A DNA stretch of 64,000 bases. It comes from Chitinophaga rhizophila (GTDB lineage Bacteria > Bacteroidota > Bacteroidia > Chitinophagales > Chitinophagaceae). The translations under genes were made by a program, and so were the position numbers. The stretch lies in contig NZ_JAICCF010000001.1 in the NCBI RefSeq assembly GCF_019492185.1, positions 992,001 through 1,056,000 of the forward strand, given 5' to 3'. The notes beneath the pieces are model-generated. The model had not been told where the DNA came from and did not search any database. It worked only from the letters and a program-made list of their open reading frames with translations. This document shows, in pieces, positions 18,477 to 27,296 of this stretch (position 1 is the first letter of the stretch; the number at the start of each line of letters is the position of its first letter).

Positions 18477-20297
18477 TCAGATAGCAAGTTCATTAGATTC
18501 CAGGCTGGAATTTTCTTCTTTTATTTTTTCAATAGGAAGCACTTCAGAGAAAGCCTGCTCTTCGTCCTGTAATGGCGGCAGGTCTACCGGCAGTGGTCCG
18601 AAAATTAATGCCTGGTATGGAGCAAGTGTTACAGTGTCGTCTTCAATTTGAAAGGAGAGCATGTTATTAACCAGCGGTTCCGTACCAACATCCAGCACGA
18701 ATGGTAGTTTATACAACACTTCCTCTTTTGAAAAGTTAAGTACTACAAGTAGTTTCTCTTCGTCCAGCGTACGGGTATATGTATAGACCTGTGGATGATC
18801 TGCGTCCAGCAAATCGTATCTTCCGTAGACCAATACCGGCTTATGCTTACGCAGTAATACCAGTTGGCGGAAATACTGCAGAATGGACCTTTCGTCTCTA
18901 TCCTGCTGGGCAGCATTAATCAACTTATAGTTCTCATTGATCTTCAACCACGGTTTACCGGAAGTAAAGCCGGCATTTGCTGACTCATCCCATTGGAAAG
19001 GCGTACGACCATTGTCTCTCCCTGTGATAGCGGCATCTTTCAGGAAATGATCGGTATCACCACCCTGGCTTTGGATATATTTAAACATGTTAATGGTCTC
19101 GATATCCCGGTAGTCTTCAATTTTTTCAAACTTGATATTTGTCATACCCAGCTCGTCACCATAATAGAAGATAGGAGTAGCCCTCATCGTCAACAGGAAT
19201 GTGATCAGCATCTTTGCTGACACTTCGCGGTACTTCTCATCATCATTTCCCCAGCGGGTGACCATACGAGGCTGATCGTGATTGCCGAGATATACCGTGC
19301 CCCACCCGTCTTTTTCAAAAACAGTATCCCAGTCGGTATACAGTGCTTTCAATTGGGTCAGGTCCAGTCCCTTTGGATCGAGGCGCTTATAACCTTCTTT
19401 GGCAAAGCCAAGTTGAACGCCCTCAAAATGGTAGAGCATGTGCAACTCTTTCCGGTCTTCCTTCACGAAGTCCAGTGCTTCCTCTTTAGTAATACCTGAA
19501 GCTTCCGCAAGTGTAACAACGTCAGATCTCCCTTCCAGCGTTTCACGGTGCATTTCCTGCAGGTATTCATGCAGATGAGGGCCATGTGCATAGTAACCTG
19601 CCCAATCTGAATGGTATTGTTCTTTTACCAGCTGTTCCACATCCGGCCAGCTGGTATCTTTGGAGATATAGCAGATGGCGTCCATTCTGAAGCCATCCAC
19701 GCCTTTGTCAAACCAGAAGTTCATGATATCATATATCGCTTTTCTGGTCTCCGGATTCTCCCAGTTGAGGTCCGGCATTTTTTCAGAGAAGTAATGCAGG
19801 TAATATGAATCTGTTGCCTTGTTATAGGTCCAGGCGCTACCTGATGCGTCAAAATGGCTATATCTGTGAGGTGGCTTACCTTTCTCAGCAGGCCACCAAT
19901 GATAATAATTATAGTATTTACTGTCTCTGGATTGTTTTGCGTCCTGGAACCATGGGTGTTCATCACTTGTATGATTAACCACGATATCCATCATCAGACG
20001 GATTTTTCTGTCATGCAGCCCTTTCAGCAAGGTATCAAAATCCACCATTGAGCCAACCTCCGTCATGATATCATAATAATCGCTGATATCATACCCATTG
20101 TCGTCATTAGGCGACTTATACACGGGATTTAACCACACCATATCTACACCCAGGCTTTGTATATAGTCAAGTTTAGATATGATACCCTGCAGATCTCCAA
20201 TACCATCACCATTGCTATCTTTAAAACTCCATGGATATATCTGGTAGATAACTGCTTCCTTCCACCAGTTTGTGTCCCTGACTACTTTATTTGACAT
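18477..20297 (-). CDS. GH13 alpha-glucosidase (oligo-1,6-glucosidase-like)
   Basis: Cytoplasmic alpha-glucosidase of 606 residues acting on short alpha-glucosides (isomaltose-, maltose- or trehalose-like). I prefer the ATG at 20297 (MSNKVVRDTNWWKEAVIYQI); the frame continues 20 codons upstream without family-like sequence. GH13 motifs in order: DIVVNHTSDEHPWF, nucleophile Asp in GFRMDAICYI, acid Glu in VTLAEASG, and YLGNHDQPRMVTRWG with the third Asp. YQIYPWSFKDSNGDGIGDLQ is the classic GH13_31-like start. Exact substrate needs assay; the neighbours are alpha-glucan and trehalose enzymes. Confidence 0.88.
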   Translation of the reverse strand: MSNKVVRDTNWWKEAVIYQIYPWSFKDSNGDGIGDLQGIISKLDYIQSLGVDMVWLNPVYKSPNDDNGYDISDYYDIMTEVGSMVDFDTLLKGLHDRKIRLMMDIVVNHTSDEHPWFQDAKQSRDSKYYNYYHWWPAEKGKPPHRYSHFDASGSAWTYNKATDSYYLHYFSEKMPDLNWENPETRKAIYDIMNFWFDKGVDGFRMDAICYISKDTSWPDVEQLVKEQYHSDWAGYYAHGPHLHEYLQEMHRETLEGRSDVVTLAEASGITKEEALDFVKEDRKELHMLYHFEGVQLGFAKEGYKRLDPKGLDLTQLKALYTDWDTVFEKDGWGTVYLGNHDQPRMVTRWGNDDEKYREVSAKMLITFLLTMRATPIFYYGDELGMTNIKFEKIEDYRDIETINMFKYIQSQGGDTDHFLKDAAITGRDNGRTPFQWDESANAGFTSGKPWLKINENYKLINAAQQDRDERSILQYFRQLVLLRKHKPVLVYGRYDLLDADHPQVYTYTRTLDEEKLLVVLNFSKEEVLYKLPFVLDVGTEPLVNNMLSFQIEDDTVTLAPYQALIFGPLPVDLPPLQDEEQAFSEVLPIEKIKEENSSLESNELAI

Positions 20298-20456
20298 AGA
20301 TAGATCTTGCTTTCGGGTTAATGTCTTCTTACTTATCAAAAACCCTGCACACATCAAACTGGTAAGTCCGAAGCGGGTATAAGCATTCTAATTGCGGTCA
20401 TACTGTAGAAATAGTGCCGCATAGGCTCCACATTATCAGGCAAGTAGATAGCCCCC

Positions 20457-22343
20457 ATGCCGCCCGGATCACTGGCATATTATTTTCACTGCTCACGCTT
20501 AAAAATAGCTTTGGCACAAATATATCCTTTTGCAGGGGCTGCTTTACAGCCTGATAATTCTTGTAAGTTTAGTGTATGGGCACCGTTTCGTAAGCAGGTC
20601 TGCCTTTCTCTATTGCAGCCACAGCAGCAGCTGTATCCGATGCAACGGGATGATAAGGGCTTCTGGCATACTATAGTCGAAGACGTACCTGCCGGCGCAC
20701 GCTACAAATATCTGTTGGACGAAGAGATGGAATTACCCGATCCAGCTTCCCGTTACCAACCAGAAGGCGTTCACGGTCCGTCAGCGATTATTGATACGAA
20801 TTATGAATGGACGGACAGCAATTGGACAGGACTTAATCTCGGAGAATTAGTAATTTATGAATTACATACGGGTACATTCTCTTCCAAGCATAATTTCCAG
20901 GGCATTATTGAAAAATTGGACTACCTGCGTTCACTTGGCATTAATGCCATTGAGATTATGCCGGTAGCTCAATTCCCGGGTGACAGAAACTGGGGATATG
21001 ATGGCGTATATCCCTTTGCCGTTCAGGACTCTTATGGCGGAGTGGAGGGATTAAAATCTCTGGTGAATGCTGCGCATCAGCATGGTATAGCAGTCATACT
21101 GGATGTAGTGTATAATCACCTAGGGCCAGAAGGTAACTACTTTTCGCAATATGGCCCGTGGTTTACAGACAAGTACAAAACACCATGGGGACCAGCATTG
21201 AACTTTGACGATGCCTGGTGTGACGCAGTAAGAGCATACTATATCCAAAACGCGCTGATGTGGCTGGACGAATTTCATATTGACGGTCTGCGGATGGATG
21301 CTGTACACGCCATATGGGATTGTGGAGCAACACATTTTACCGCAGAACTATCCGAATTAGTAGATGCCTTACAGGCCTCTTCCGGCAGAAAGAAGCTACT
21401 TATAGCAGAAATTGATCTGAATAGTCCACGCTACATTACGCCTCGCGAAAAAGGTGGATATGGCATGCATGGTCAATGGGTAGATGAATTTCACCATGCC
21501 TTACATAGCCTCCTGACAGGAGAGGTAAATGGTTATTATGCAGATTTCGGCGGACTGACAGCACTAGCCAAATCCTTCCAGGATACTTATGTTTTTACAG
21601 GGGAATACTCAGATGTACGTAAAAGGCATTTCGGTGCATCCGCCAAAGAGAATAGCTACGATCAGTTTGTTGTTTTCGCGCAGAACCATGACCAGATCGG
21701 GAACAGGATGCTTGGCGACAGGCTGACTACCCAGTTGTCTTTTGAGGCACAAAAACTGGCCGCAGCAACAACGCTGTTGTCACCCCATGTACCAATGCTG
21801 TTTATGGGAGAGGAATATGGAGAAACGAAGCCATTTCAGTTCTTTACAAGCCATAGCGATAAAGAACTGATTGCAGCAGTCAGCAATGGTCGTAAGGAGG
21901 AATTTGCCTCTTTTGCCTGGGAAGGTGAAGTACCTGAACCACAGGAGATATCGACGTTCAGCAACTCAACACTAAGTTGGGATATAAAAACGGCTGCTGC
22001 GACAGCACTGACTGAACTATACAAGTTCCTCATAGCGTTCCGCACTGCCTATCCTGCAATGCGTAATACATTGAGAGAAAGCGTAAAGGTGCAAATACCG
22101 CAAGCGGAGGAACAACTTCTATTGGTAGAACGATCAGGAGATAATAATCATTTACTGCTATTGTTCAATTATAGCAATCATGTAGTATCCTATCAGTACA
22201 CAGGCTCCGGAGAACTGCATAAGAAATTTGACTCAGCTGCTGCTATATGGAATGGTCCAGGCGCGCTGGCTCCAGATATAGCAACAGCATCCGAAGTAAT
22301 ATCATTACAACCACATTCAGCAATCGTTTATGAAATCGCATAA
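20457..22343 (+). CDS. treZ: Malto-oligosyltrehalose trehalohydrolase TreZ
   Basis: Releases free trehalose from maltooligosyl-trehalose made by TreY. Order: N-terminal CBM48 (FSVWAPFRKQVCLSLLQ), GH13 barrel with EIMPVAQFPGDRNWGYDGVY, DVVYNHLGPEGNYF, nucleophile in HIDGLRMDAVHAI, acid Glu in LIAEIDLNSPRY and QNHDQIGNR, then a beta-sandwich. The true start is uncertain: the ATG at 20457 adds about 18 residues unlike the family, and a promoter-like TAGCTTTG lies inside it. A TTG at 20511 (LAQIYPFAGAAL) fits the usual TreZ start better. Its end overlaps treY by 14 bp. Confidence 0.9.
   Translation: MPPGSLAYYFHCSRLKIALAQIYPFAGAALQPDNSCKFSVWAPFRKQVCLSLLQPQQQLYPMQRDDKGFWHTIVEDVPAGARYKYLLDEEMELPDPASRYQPEGVHGPSAIIDTNYEWTDSNWTGLNLGELVIYELHTGTFSSKHNFQGIIEKLDYLRSLGINAIEIMPVAQFPGDRNWGYDGVYPFAVQDSYGGVEGLKSLVNAAHQHGIAVILDVVYNHLGPEGNYFSQYGPWFTDKYKTPWGPALNFDDAWCDAVRAYYIQNALMWLDEFHIDGLRMDAVHAIWDCGATHFTAELSELVDALQASSGRKKLLIAEIDLNSPRYITPREKGGYGMHGQWVDEFHHALHSLLTGEVNGYYADFGGLTALAKSFQDTYVFTGEYSDVRKRHFGASAKENSYDQFVVFAQNHDQIGNRMLGDRLTTQLSFEAQKLAAATTLLSPHVPMLFMGEEYGETKPFQFFTSHSDKELIAAVSNGRKEEFASFAWEGEVPEPQEISTFSNSTLSWDIKTAAATALTELYKFLIAFRTAYPAMRNTLRESVKVQIPQAEEQLLLVERSGDNNHLLLLFNYSNHVVSYQYTGSGELHKKFDSAAAIWNGPGALAPDIATASEVISLQPHSAIVYEIA
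20506..20513 (+). promoter_or_regulatory. Candidate -7 box for treZ/treY
   Basis: TAGCTTTG matches the Bacteroidota -7 consensus TAnnTTTG. No good TTTG -33 box is present 19-21 bp upstream. If used, transcription would begin downstream of the ATG at 20457, pointing to a later, non-ATG treZ start. Confidence 0.35.
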
Positions 22344-24966
22344 TATACCATCAGCTACATATCGTCTGCAATTACACGGAGATTATACGTTCAATGATTT
22401 AAAAGACATCCTGGACTATCTGCATAAATTAGGTATTTCAACCATTTATGCTTCCCCTATATTCAGTGCATCGCCAGGCAGCATGCACGGGTACGATGTA
22501 ACAGACCCTCATCAGATCAATCCAACTATAGGGACACTGGACCAGTTGCGCGACATCAAGAAAGTACTACAAGAGAAGGGTATGAATTGGTTGCAGGATA
22601 TTGTTCCTAATCATATGGCCTTTCACATGAGTAATTACCGCTTGTATGACGTGATGGAACGAGGGCCATTATCTCCATATTATGAATATTTTGATATAGA
22701 CTGGCAACATCCCTCCCGGGAATTATCAGGCAAACTCATAACCCCTGTGCTGGGAAAGACATTGGAGCAATGTGTACAAGACGGTGAAATAAAGATTGTA
22801 AATACAGAGGAAGGCTTAGCAGTCAGCTACTTTGAACAGAAATTCCCTTTGTCAATATCTGCGTATGATGTTTTACAGACAACCCTGACAGACAGCGACG
22901 CTTTACCAGCAAAAAGTCTTTTTGACTCCTTGTACCAGAAGGCTACAAGAGGTATTGCAGCAAAAGAGTGGGAACAAGTGAAGAAGGAACTGTATGCAAC
23001 TGCCAATAAGCCGGTATTAGATGGTATTGCTGCAAAGATCAGCAATGACAGCGATCTATTGCTACAGCTCTTACAACAGCAATATTACCATTTATGCAGC
23101 TGGCAGGAAGCAGATAAGCAGATCAACTATCGCAGATTCTTTACTGTGAATGAGCTGATCACATTAAGTATGGAATCACAGCAGGTATTTGATGAATATC
23201 ATACCTTCCTTCATAGCCTATACAGGGAGGAATTGATACAGGGTCTACGGATTGACCATATAGACGGCCTCCGGGATCCTGCTACTTATATACAGCGATT
23301 ACGCGTGCTGTTTGGCAGCAAATGCTACATTATAGCTGAGAAGATCCTGGAAAGCGAAGAGTCTATTCCTTCCGACTGGGCATTACAAGGTACCAGCGGA
23401 TATGAATTTCTCTCATTTACCAATCACCTGCTGACAAATAAAACCGGAGAACATCAACTGGAGGAATGGTATAAGAACCAACTACCGGAACAGCCAGCTT
23501 ATAAGGATATAGTCAATGAAAAGAAGCGACTGATTCTGGAGCGGTATATGGCTGGCGAATGGGAAAACCTGGTAAGGTACTGTTATACGCTTAAACTGGC
23601 GGATGCACGGACTAACCGCGATCAGTTAAAAGAAGCACTTGCTTTGTTTATTGTATGTCTGCCAATATATCGTCTCTACCCTGACCGTTTTCCACTGGAT
23701 GATTATGCGCAGGAAATCATTCATACAACTTTCGCGCGTATTCGGGCTATGAACAGACAAGCCGAATCTGAAATCGGCTTGCTTGAAGCATTGTGGGAAG
23801 AGATTCCAGACCAGGAAAGAGCACGTAACCGCTTATTGTTCCTGCAACGCCTGATGCAATTCACTGGTCCGGTTACCGCTAAAGGTGTTGAAGACACTAC
23901 CTTCTACGTATACAATGCATTGCTATCTCATAATGAGGTTGGGGACAGTCCGGCGATAGAAGACTTTACTGTCAATACCTTCCATCAAAGGCTTACAGCG
24001 CGGCAGCAGCATACGCCGGCTTCATTAAACACTACTGCTACGCATGATACCAAACGCGGAGAAGACGGGCGTCTGCGTCTGAATATGCTATCTCTGATGC
24101 CCGATGCATGGAAAGACCTGGTACAGCAGTGGCGTCAACGGCATCAGCCTTATACTAACGGCCTTACTTTCAATGACGAATACTTCATCTATCAATCTGT
24201 CATTTCTGGCTTTCCATCAGATAGCGAAGTAACAGACGAATATATTGAACGCCTGCAACAGTATGTAATAAAAGCATTACGCGAGGCAAAAGTGAATACG
24301 ACCTGGGCTTCCCCAGAAGAAGCTTATGAAAATAGCGCTACCGGATTCATTAAATACCTGCTGACAGACAAGGCGCAATTCCTGACCGAAGTGCGCAGCC
24401 TGATTGAATCTATCAATAAACATGCTTTCTTTGCTACGCTTTCTCAGACATTAATCAAGATTACAGCTCCTGGCATTCCAGACATCTACCAAGGATGTGA
24501 ATTATGGGATCTCAGCTATGTAGACCCTGATAACCGTCGTCCGGTAGACTATGCCACCCGTAAGCAATATCTTGATACAATTATTGCAAAAGAGCAACAG
24601 AACGGCTTCTTTGAATACCTTGCTGAACACAGGCACCTGGGTATTGAAAAACTGTTCGTTACATGGAAAGCGCTAAACTTCCGTCGTCAGAATGCTGATC
24701 TATTCCTGGATGGTGATTACCTTCCATTACAGACCAGTAGCAGTGATGTTGTTGCTTACGCACGTGTACACCGCCAAGAATGGGTAGTCGTTATAGTCCC
24801 TCTTCCGGGTTCCGCAACTGCCAGTACAACGGTGCTGTTACCTGCCGGAGCGCCTGCCTCCTGGGAACATATATTCACGGGCGAGAAGCTAAATGGTGAA
24901 GGACAGTTAAAGGCTGCAGAAGTGCTTAAAACTTTCCCCTTAGGACTATTGAAAAGTAGCGTCTGA
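22330..24966 (+). CDS. treY: Malto-oligosyltrehalose synthase TreY
   Basis: Converts the reducing-end alpha-1,4 bond of maltodextrins into an alpha,alpha-1,1 bond, the first step of TreY/TreZ trehalose synthesis. 878 residues. Motifs: IPSATYRLQLHGDYTFNDLK start, YASPIFSASPGSMHGYDVTD, IVPNHMAFH, nucleophile region GLRIDHIDGLRDP, acid Glu in CYIIAEKILE, ATHDTKRGEDGRLRLN and PGIPDIYQGCELWDLSYVDP. It overlaps treZ by 14 bp, so the two are translationally coupled. Confidence 0.94.
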   Translation: MKSHNIPSATYRLQLHGDYTFNDLKDILDYLHKLGISTIYASPIFSASPGSMHGYDVTDPHQINPTIGTLDQLRDIKKVLQEKGMNWLQDIVPNHMAFHMSNYRLYDVMERGPLSPYYEYFDIDWQHPSRELSGKLITPVLGKTLEQCVQDGEIKIVNTEEGLAVSYFEQKFPLSISAYDVLQTTLTDSDALPAKSLFDSLYQKATRGIAAKEWEQVKKELYATANKPVLDGIAAKISNDSDLLLQLLQQQYYHLCSWQEADKQINYRRFFTVNELITLSMESQQVFDEYHTFLHSLYREELIQGLRIDHIDGLRDPATYIQRLRVLFGSKCYIIAEKILESEESIPSDWALQGTSGYEFLSFTNHLLTNKTGEHQLEEWYKNQLPEQPAYKDIVNEKKRLILERYMAGEWENLVRYCYTLKLADARTNRDQLKEALALFIVCLPIYRLYPDRFPLDDYAQEIIHTTFARIRAMNRQAESEIGLLEALWEEIPDQERARNRLLFLQRLMQFTGPVTAKGVEDTTFYVYNALLSHNEVGDSPAIEDFTVNTFHQRLTARQQHTPASLNTTATHDTKRGEDGRLRLNMLSLMPDAWKDLVQQWRQRHQPYTNGLTFNDEYFIYQSVISGFPSDSEVTDEYIERLQQYVIKALREAKVNTTWASPEEAYENSATGFIKYLLTDKAQFLTEVRSLIESINKHAFFATLSQTLIKITAPGIPDIYQGCELWDLSYVDPDNRRPVDYATRKQYLDTIIAKEQQNGFFEYLAEHRHLGIEKLFVTWKALNFRRQNADLFLDGDYLPLQTSSSDVVAYARVHRQEWVVVIVPLPGSATASTTVLLPAGAPASWEHIFTGEKLNGEGQLKAAEVLKTFPLGLLKSSV

Positions 24967-24973
24967 AAAAAAA

Positions 24974-25004
24974 TTTGTCAGTTATAAAAAAGTTTCTACA
25001 TTTG
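24974..25004 (+). promoter_or_regulatory. Bacteroidota-type promoter of the tRNA-Leu gene
   Basis: TTTG at 24974-24977 and TACATTTG at 24997-25004, separated by exactly 19 bp, match the TTTG-N19-TAnnTTTG housekeeping promoter of Bacteroidota. The tRNA begins 24 bp further on. Confidence 0.85.
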
Positions 25005-25028
25005 CACTCCCTGACACGGATATCAGTT

Positions 25029-25112
25029 GCCCAGATGGCGAAATTGGTAGACGCACTGTGTTCAGGTCGCAGCGCTCGCAAGGGTGTGCTGGTTCGAATC
25101 CAGTTCTGGGCA
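25029..25112 (+). tRNA. tRNA-Leu (anticodon CAG)
   Basis: Acceptor stem GCCCAGA / TCTGGGC, D arm GCG...CGC with GGTAGA, anticodon stem CTGTG/CGCAG around loop TTCAGGT (anticodon CAG), a long class II variable arm and a T arm containing TTCGAAT. Discriminator A at 25112; CCA is not encoded. The adjoining integrase indicates that this gene is the insertion site of the element to the right. Confidence 0.93.
25092..25112 (+). other. Putative attachment site (attL) at the tRNA 3' end
   Basis: The 3' part of the tRNA-Leu (T arm and acceptor strand) is the usual core for tyrosine-recombinase elements, and the integrase gene lies about 400 bp away reading outward from the tRNA. The exact core cannot be set because I saw no second copy of this sequence in the window. 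Confidence 0.45.
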
Positions 25113-25116
25113 CTAC

Positions 25117-25151
25117 AAGGGTTGATAGTCGATTGATTATCAACCCTTTTT
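25117..25151 (+). terminator. Terminator of tRNA-Leu
   Basis: Perfect stem AAGGGTTGATA / TATCAACCCTT with a 10-nt loop and trailing T run, 4 bp after the tRNA. Between here and the integrase (25152-25513) I see no convincing gene; this stretch should hold the integrase promoter and recombinase arm sites. Confidence 0.85.
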
Positions 25152-25513
25152 GTTTTTGGTCAAATTGTTTTTAGTCGCTTTTTCACGGTTCCTACCACCA
25201 TCCTTGACTAAAATTTGACTAAAGCCATGACTAAAGTTTTTTACAGCACGGCAATCCCCTTTTCTCAGCACACAACCGGAACATCAATGCTGAATAACAT
25301 GTTCCGCGTTGTGCTGCTTATGACAAAAAATCAGGACGGTGCACCACTATTCCCTGGTGGCAGACCATCCCAAAAATTCTTCTCCATTTTCTTTTGTTCA
25401 CATTTGTACGCTTCTGTTCAGTGCCCGTTTTTAATGCCTGAAACGGACTGCCAGCCTCACTTACAGGCATATTCCTTGTGCCCACTATTCGTCACCGTTA
25501 AAAACAGTGTAGC

Positions 25514-26698
25514 ATGAAAATAGTGAAGCAGAAAAGTCCCAACGGCAAAAAGTTCTACCTCTATTATGATTATGGTCGTGGTCCTGGTGGACGTGTAAAA
25601 ACAGGAATGTTTCTATGGACGAAACCTAAGAACGCAATTGAGAAAGAACATAACGAAGAAACCAAAAAGCTAATGATCGTTAAGGAAGGCCATGACATCA
25701 TAGACAACCAGGCTATCGGCACCGGTTATGTTCCAAAACATAAGTTCAAAGAAAACTTTTATGACTATTATGCGCAGTTCGTGGCAGATAACAAAAGGGA
25801 GGGCAACCGCCACCTCGAAGGCAGTCTGAATCACTTCAAGATCTTTATGAAAAAGCCGGTGGTCTCCCCCCTTCAGATTACTTATGATGTGTGTTTTCGT
25901 TTTAGGGCCTACCTGTTGGACAAGTTCAATGGAGAGACGCCCATGAACTACTATTCCTATTTCAAGCGGATGATGAAAGCGGCTACACGTGACGGCTACT
26001 TTAGAATTAATCCCGCCGCTGAAATACCTGCGAAGAAGAATCCGAGCACAGATTTACCGGAGTTCCTGGAACCTGACGAGTTCCTGAAATTTATCTCAGT
26101 ACAGCCACCACCGCACATGGTGGAAGTAATCGAAGCCTTTATCTGGTGCCTGTACACAGGTGTTAGGTGGTGTGATGTGATGGCGCTCAAATGGAGATCC
26201 GTTATCGCTGACCAGTATACCACGCGATTCAAACAGGCTAAAACTAAGCAGCCGGTAATTGTAACACTTCATGAAATCTGTATGATCCTGCTGCGCAAGC
26301 GTAGGCGAAATCTGCCTAATCCTATCCCATTGGACAGGCCGGTATTTAACCTCCCCTCCCGGACCACCTGTATTAAGTATATTAAACAGTGGGCAAAGGA
26401 ACGGGGCATCGAGAAGGATATCAGCCCTAAATCAGGGAGGCTCACCAAATCGATCCTGCTTCAGGACCAGAAGGTTGACACTGCTACCGTTGCAGCTATC
26501 TTAGGGCATACCACTACTAAGTATGTGTCAGAAGTCTATAAGCGCCACCGTCCGAAGGATCATGCAGCCACCGTAGACCTGATGCCTACGCCCGACCAGT
26601 TGCCGGATTATTTGAATTTGAAGGAACCAGGGCGGGTGATCTCGATGGGTACGAATTGTAAACCCTGCTCCTTTGGAATCACTAATGCAAGACAATAA
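25514..26698 (+). CDS. Tyrosine recombinase (ICE integrase)
   Basis: Site-specific recombinase of 394 residues that would integrate and excise the element at the tRNA-Leu gene. Order: N-terminal arm-binding segment (about 1-70), SAM-like core-binding domain (about 75-170), catalytic domain (about 185-350). Catalytic residues visible: Arg218 in YTGVRWCDV, Arg309 in SPKSGRLTKS, His332 in ILGHTT and nucleophile Tyr342 in SEVYKRH. The box II HxxR motif reads KSGR, so its usual His is Lys306. The start MKIVKQKSPNGKKFYLYYDY is typical of Bacteroidota integrases. A strong terminator follows. Confidence 0.92.
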   Translation: MKIVKQKSPNGKKFYLYYDYGRGPGGRVKTGMFLWTKPKNAIEKEHNEETKKLMIVKEGHDIIDNQAIGTGYVPKHKFKENFYDYYAQFVADNKREGNRHLEGSLNHFKIFMKKPVVSPLQITYDVCFRFRAYLLDKFNGETPMNYYSYFKRMMKAATRDGYFRINPAAEIPAKKNPSTDLPEFLEPDEFLKFISVQPPPHMVEVIEAFIWCLYTGVRWCDVMALKWRSVIADQYTTRFKQAKTKQPVIVTLHEICMILLRKRRRNLPNPIPLDRPVFNLPSRTTCIKYIKQWAKERGIEKDISPKSGRLTKSILLQDQKVDTATVAAILGHTTTKYVSEVYKRHRPKDHAATVDLMPTPDQLPDYLNLKEPGRVISMGTNCKPCSFGITNARQ

Positions 26699-26701
26699 AT
26701 G

Positions 26702-26741
26702 ATAAGGGCTGTGTCTCCCCAAAGACACAGCCCTTATTTTC
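26702..26741 (+). terminator. Terminator of the integrase gene
   Basis: Perfect 15-bp stem ATAAGGGCTGTGTCT / AGACACAGCCCTTAT with a 6-nt loop, then a T run, 3 bp after the integrase stop. Confidence 0.92.
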
Positions 26742-26902
26742 TAAATTGGCAAAGGTTTGTTGAAACAAAAGTAATTTATTTGTGATTTGAATCAAAACAG
26801 CGGGCTCATACTATATGAGCGAAACTGCCCATACCGGTAAATGGTAAGTATTACCAAACGCCCGGTATCGCAACAATCTCTAAAACTTAACTATATACTA
26901 CA

Positions 26903-27280
26903 TTGAAAAAGATTCCCCCCGATATGGTCAAGGCATTAATTGACCAAGGAATCGAGCTACATGCTACCCAGAACGGCGTAAGCATACCAGTCATTAACAG
27001 AATTTACCTAAAAATGAAAGGTGGAATGAGGTTCTCTGATATTCTTGTTACGAACGGCTACATCTGTAACGGGCATCACCGCTACATTGCCTCTTTGCTG
27101 GCTGAGGTGCCCATTGGTCGAAGCCAGGGCATAACCGCATTACCCGATATAGTACATTGGGAATCAGTTAAGTTAGACCCCAATAATTGGGATACTAAAG
27201 ACAAGATTAAAATGCTGAATGAGCAAGATGCCAAATTTAACAATACCGAATACGAAAACATAGCTCATTTATTAATTTAG
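26903..27280 (+). CDS. Uncharacterised protein with NGHHR (ParB-like) motif
   Basis: 125-residue protein starting at TTG 26903 (MKKIPPDMVKALIDQGIELH); no ATG gives a better N-terminus, and the next in-frame ATG (codon 8) is possible. The centre, VINRIYLKMKGGMRFSDILV then ICNGHHRYIASLLA, resembles the ParB/sulfiredoxin-type nucleotide-binding motif GHHR, but the rest of that fold is not obvious. It lies 16 bp before a HAD-type gene, so the two may act together, although that gene also has its own promoter-like box. No function can be assigned. Confidence 0.65.
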   Translation: MKKIPPDMVKALIDQGIELHATQNGVSIPVINRIYLKMKGGMRFSDILVTNGYICNGHHRYIASLLAEVPIGRSQGITALPDIVHWESVKLDPNNWDTKDKIKMLNEQDAKFNNTEYENIAHLLI

Positions 27281-27283
27281 TTG

Positions 27284-27291
27284 TACCTTTG
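27284..27291 (+). promoter_or_regulatory. Candidate -7 box directly before the HAD gene
   Basis: TACCTTTG matches TAnnTTTG and ends 5 bp before the ATG at 27297, which would give a leaderless or nearly leaderless mRNA. No clear TTTG -33 element is seen. Confidence 0.35.
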
Positions 27292-27296
27292 CGCAA

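Noticed and set aside
25215..25517. 100-residue frame between tRNA and integrase
   Set aside because: No family-like features, overlaps the integrase start, and lies where att arm sites and the promoter are expected.
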